Shown here one piece after another: positions 60,520-64,000 of a stretch of 64,000 bases of DNA. Under the pieces are notes generated by a model. That model was not told where the DNA came from, did not search any database, and was given only the letters and a program-made list of their open reading frames with translations. The position numbers and the translations under genes were made by a program. Origin of the DNA: Metellina segmentata (lineage: Eukaryota; Arthropoda; Arachnida; Araneae; Tetragnathidae); the NCBI GenBank assembly GCA_947359465.1, contig OX375872.1, forward strand, positions 78,909,641-78,973,640, given 5' to 3'. How positions within the stretch are numbered: the stretch's first letter is position 1; every line of letters begins with the position of its first letter.

Positions 60520-60665
60520 TAGTTGAATTAACGTCGCACTGGAGCAAAACATACGTTATTGATGACGATCAGAGATCTATCTGAAAGGGAAAGAGCCAAG
60601 GACAACCCCTCGTAATTTTGAACCAAAGTCCGATGAAGAATAAACCAGAGAGACAGTCAAATTTC
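60520..60665 (-). repeat. SINE-like repeat S, reverse orientation
   Basis: TAGTTGAATTAACGTCGCAC, TGGAGCAAAACATACG, GAAAGGGAAAGAGCCAAGGA and CCCCTCGTAATTTTGAACCA give, on the minus strand, the order of repeat S. Confidence 0.7.
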
Positions 60666-60679
60666 ACAACCTCAAAAAT

Positions 60680-60770
60680 AATATACCGCATAAAATAGCC
60701 ATATAATGTAGCAGATGCATCGAAGAAATGAGGGCCTCGTTACATTTATTAACAGTGTAATCATTGAAAT
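60680..60770 (-). pseudogene. Decayed duplicate of the exon at 60855-61103
   Basis: Plus-strand bases 60689-60763 align with 60912-60992 over about 75 bp (shared AAAATA.CC.TA.AATG.AGCAGAT.CAT and TTACATT.ATT). On the minus strand one frame still gives HFFDASATLYGYF against THFDNGSAAFYGYF in the better copy, but stops lie just upstream. It looks like a dead tandem copy. Confidence 0.55.
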
Positions 60771-60854
60771 TCAAAACTTATATTCTGCATTCAAACATCA
60801 GATGGAAAACGTTGAATTCAATCAAATCTTCAGCAATACCCTATCAGGTCTTAC

Positions 60855-61103
60855 AAAAATTGCTTAAATAATCCACGAACAAGCTCATAGTCTGCTTAGG
60901 GTCAACGTTTCCAGTAAAATAACCGTAAAATGCAGCAGATCCATTATCAAAATGGGTGAATCGCTTTACATTCATTCTATGCACAGTAAAACAGTAAATA
61001 GAGGATCTGACACACAGAGATGGTCTGTCAATTGCCTGGCATAAATGCATAAAGACATTCATAAAAAAGTGCTGATAAGTATAAATGGGCCATAAATCTT
61101 CCT
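60855..61103 (-). CDS. Candidate host exon, 249 bp, phase 1-1
   Basis: The minus-strand segment is open for 83 codons and is bounded by a good acceptor (CCCTCTTGCAG, ending at 61104) and a consensus donor (GTAAGA, from 60854). Its length is a multiple of three with phase 1 at both ends, a common layout for exons encoding extracellular modules. The translation (including DLWPIYTYQHFFMNVFMHLC, then SLCVRSSIYCFTVHRMNV and FDNGSAAFYGYFTGN) is of mixed, globular-looking composition with three Cys. I do not recognise the family. A diverged duplicate lies about 170 bp downstream on the same strand, which supports real exon history. No neighbouring exons were found in the window. Confidence 0.42.
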
Positions 61104-61169
61104 CTGCAAGAGGGTGCATTGTTAATCAGAGGTGAATTTGGACAATAGGTCTCTTCTAAGAATGAAAGC

Positions 61170-61186
61170 CTCTGACATATATATAT
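61170..61186. repeat. Short (TA)n run
   Basis: A brief run of TA dinucleotides upstream (minus sense) of the candidate exon. Confidence 0.9.
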
Positions 61187-61189
61187 ATA

Positions 61190-61555
61190 TAACCATGTAC
61201 ATTAGTGTGGTCAAGGCAACTTAATCCAGGAGGGAGGGATCTAAGAGTGGACATCTTAATTCATCTCTTTTATTGTTGTCCGTCGTGGATGTCATCCGAC
61301 GAATCACCGGATATCTTTTATCGTCGACACTTTGCTACTCCATGACATCGCTGTGTGGTTAGGGTTGCCGGATACGGTGTATGGTCACGCTTTTTTTCTT
61401 CGCCAAACATTGACGCAGAGGGATGTATAGGGCTGCAATAAATAACGTGCGGTTAGAGGGAGGGTGGTCGAACGCTACTATTGTGACAAATTAGATCCAG
61501 TATATTACTGATGTGACAACGGTGATTCAAATCCAGAAACGGATAGTGAAAAAGA
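61190..61555. other. Richer in G+C, no gene recognised
   Basis: Between 61200 and 61480 base composition is less A+T-rich. I found no open frame of interest, no promoter boxes and no repeat partner. Confidence 0.3.
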
Positions 61556-61559
61556 GATA

Positions 61560-62580
61560 AAAGTCATGAAGTTTCTGTTGGAGGGACATTTTTAGTGGAG
61601 ATCAGCGAATCTGCAGAAACGAAAGACGCATTCTATGTGGATAAAAGCATCCCTTAATAATCCTAAAATTCTTCTCATCAACTCACCACAAAAAGATATT
61701 TCTTTGTAAAATCATATAAGGCAATGGGATCAGATTATGATGCTTTAAATTCCTTCAGTTCATAAATTATTGTTCCGAGTTGGGGGGATATTTTTAGCAG
61801 AAATCGAAGGAATAGCAGAAAAAAAGATTAAAGCGTTTTCTACCTCGAAAATTTCACCCCTAAATAAGCCTTCTGGTCAACTCATTCCAGAGAAGTATTT
61901 CATTACAAAACCAAATAAAGTAAGGTTCAAATTTTAGCACATTTTAAATTCCACCAGTTCTTAAATTATTGCACCATGTTAGCAAGACCTTTTTAGCAGA
62001 AATAAAAGAATACGCAGAGATTAGTTTTTCCGCTATAAATACACCCCTTAATAAGCCTATACTTCTTCTGATCAACTCACTCAAAGGTATATCTCACTAT
62101 AAAGTCACGTCAAATAAGGTTTAACTTATAACATTTTAAATTTCTCGAGTCCATACATTATGATATACATGTGGGACATTTTTGCCACGAATCAGCACAA
62201 CTAAAGATTTGGATTTATTTTATCCGAATAAATAAACCTAAAATTCTTCTAATCAAATCACCCTAAAGAGATATACATATATTTCATAATAAAATCCGTC
62301 AAATAGAACTTGAAAGTATAAATATTTTTAATTCCACGGTGCTTAAATTATAATACCCAGTTAGAGGGACATTTTCAGAAGAAATCAACAAAAATGCAGA
62401 AATGGAAGATTAATACTTGTTCTACCGTGATAAATACACCACTGAATAAGCCTAAAATTATTGGTATCAAATCACAAAAAGATATATTTCCTTATGAAAT
62501 CCTTATTAAATAAATTTTAAATTATAGATATTTTTAATTACTTAGTTTATAAATTATTGCATCCCTTTTAAGAGATTATA
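61560..62580 (+). repeat. Tandem array, about 195-bp unit, 5 copies
   Basis: AATAAGCCTAAAATTCTTCT with ATCAACTCACC, then ATATTTC.TTATAAAATC, and a TTAAATTATTG..CC..TTAG block followed by GGACATTTTTAGCAGAAATC recur at about 195-bp spacing (for example 61766, 61961, 62152, 62345, 62546). Confidence 0.82.
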
Positions 62581-63865
62581 TTCTTCGGTTCTATAAGTTT
62601 TAATTTTCCGAGAGATTTCACGAATTATCCAAAAATGTATGTTTCATTCACAAAATTAAATGCCAGTTAAAGATCATAGAATAAATCAAGTATGACTATA
62701 AATCGTGATGAATTTTAAATGTGTTTAAAAATATAAAACTATAAGTGTTAGAAATTAATTGAAACTAACTACACGCGCGACGCGAATACATATTCTTGTC
62801 ATTTGTTGAGAAAGAGCGAAATGAAATAAACCAAAGAATGATAGTGCTTACCTATGAGCAGATATGTAAATCAACAGTAATGTAAAACTTACAAATTAAA
62901 TTAATCATGATTTTTAATTATACAAATTGTGAATAAAATAATGGCCAAAACACCGTCATTCTAAATTATAGCACTCTATAAGGGATGTCTTTTGTTTCTA
63001 TTTATTCTGTTTAAACTGTATATGAAATATCTCGATTAAATATTTATTTCATACTCAGATAAATATGCATGTTGTTGAATTATGTTTGGTTTACTTTTAA
63101 TTTTCACAGGTTAAGCATATAAAACCTTAGCAGAAAATAATAGATCTTAAAAATTGTTGAAAAAGAACATATTTGGAAGCCATTATTTTAAAATTTAAGC
63201 CTTAATTCCATTGATTGAATTTAGGTACATACACTCATTATATATTTGAACAAGGTACATATAATAAGTACTTATATGAACGAAGTATATACGCTAGCAT
63301 GAATTATAGAAGCTTTCATTTCTCATTTTAACCGTTGTAAACATTTGAACCAGAAAAGTAAAAAGTATCCTATCTTAATTCAGTTCGTAAAAAGTATTTG
63401 ATCACTGATTTTTAAATTCTCGTAATTCCATCGTTGAATTGAATGAAGGCTTTGAACGTTGAGGCATTGTAAACCGATATGGCTGAAAGAACTTTTTTAT
63501 TGACGTTCCGCAGTTTGTGTTTGTTGAGCACCTGATTTCTATACTTTAATGCCTTAGAAACATCTTCAACAGAATTTATGTAGGAATTTTTGTATAATCT
63601 ATACTGATCTTATTTGTTACTGTGACATAAGCAGAAAAGGATATTTTGAAGCTTGAATATTTAAAAAAATACTCTTTGTTAAAGTGACAGGAGGCATTGT
63701 CATCATAGAAAAAGAGGTTTTCCGAATCTTCATAAGATGTTATGGATTAAAAAATGTTATAAAACCTACACAAAAAGCTGAATTGATTGTTTAAATCACA
63801 AAGTTTATGTTACATATTGAAATTAATTGTTCTAACTCCTACTGAGTGATATAAGTATGCATGTA
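62581..63865. other. No recognised feature
   Basis: A+T-rich sequence with no coding run or repeat structure that I could define. Confidence 0.4.
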
Positions 63866-63867
63866 TT

Positions 63868-64000
<133 letters not shown>

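Overview
This is a strongly A+T-rich eukaryotic window with no operons and no bacterial-type genes. It looks like intergenic or intronic DNA of an arthropod. The mix of short tRNA-derived SINEs, Helitrons with CTAG ends, Tc1-like remnants and a Ty3/gypsy element would suit a spider, but that is inference from repeat style and not from a diagnostic host gene. Almost everything recognisable is mobile or tandemly repeated DNA, much of it nested. Only one stretch (60855-61103, minus) looks like a possible host exon, with a second, weaker candidate at 4568-4702.

Layout. 1-4440: a decayed Tc1-like transposase gene on the minus strand is split by a 3.34-kb fold-back element (577-3919). Both sides carry the same 3-bp target copy, and the arms of the element are inverted copies of the 5' half of an uncharacterised multicopy gene. 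5.3-8.7 kb: direct repeats, a degraded MITE and two satellite-like arrays (about 175 and 215 bp). 9.2-10.5 kb: a TTAA-flanked MITE, then a minus-strand Helitron carrying a MITE with an 8-bp target duplication. 12.0-12.9 kb: a 90-bp array. 13.8-16.6 kb: a decayed DNA transposon with repeated subterminal motifs around an uncharacterised gene. 16.8-21.7 kb: SINE copies, microsatellites and a tandem array interrupted by a Helitron. 22.2-28.5 kb: a Tc1-type MITE, a hAT element with exact 8-bp target duplication and a transposase remnant, minisatellites, and a second Helitron-like end. 30-36 kb: a three-copy dispersed repeat, a tRNA-Gly-like relic and a complete tRNA-derived SINE with a 13-bp target duplication. 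37.2-39.3 kb: two TTAA elements, one inside the other. 40-51.5 kb: tandem repeats, a second copy of the 19-kb Helitron and SINE copies.

52019-57593 holds the only nearly intact mobile element: a Ty3/gypsy LTR retrotransposon with 327-bp LTRs that look identical, a Gag with one zinc knuckle, and a Pol with reverse transcriptase, RNase H and a DD35E integrase, but no envelope gene. Its LTR carries a heat-shock-element array upstream of the TATA box and a tRNA-Cys-like segment in U3. The protease is split by a reading-frame break. 57.6-64 kb: a minisatellite built from a SINE tail, a SINE copy, the candidate host exon beside a decayed duplicate of itself, a 195-bp array, and a long (TA)n run that reaches the window edge.

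The genes do not form a pathway. The locus is best read as layered insertions whose target duplications and interruptions give a relative order: Tc1 before fold-back; Helitron before MITE; tandem array before Helitron; outer TTAA element before inner. The gypsy element appears youngest.
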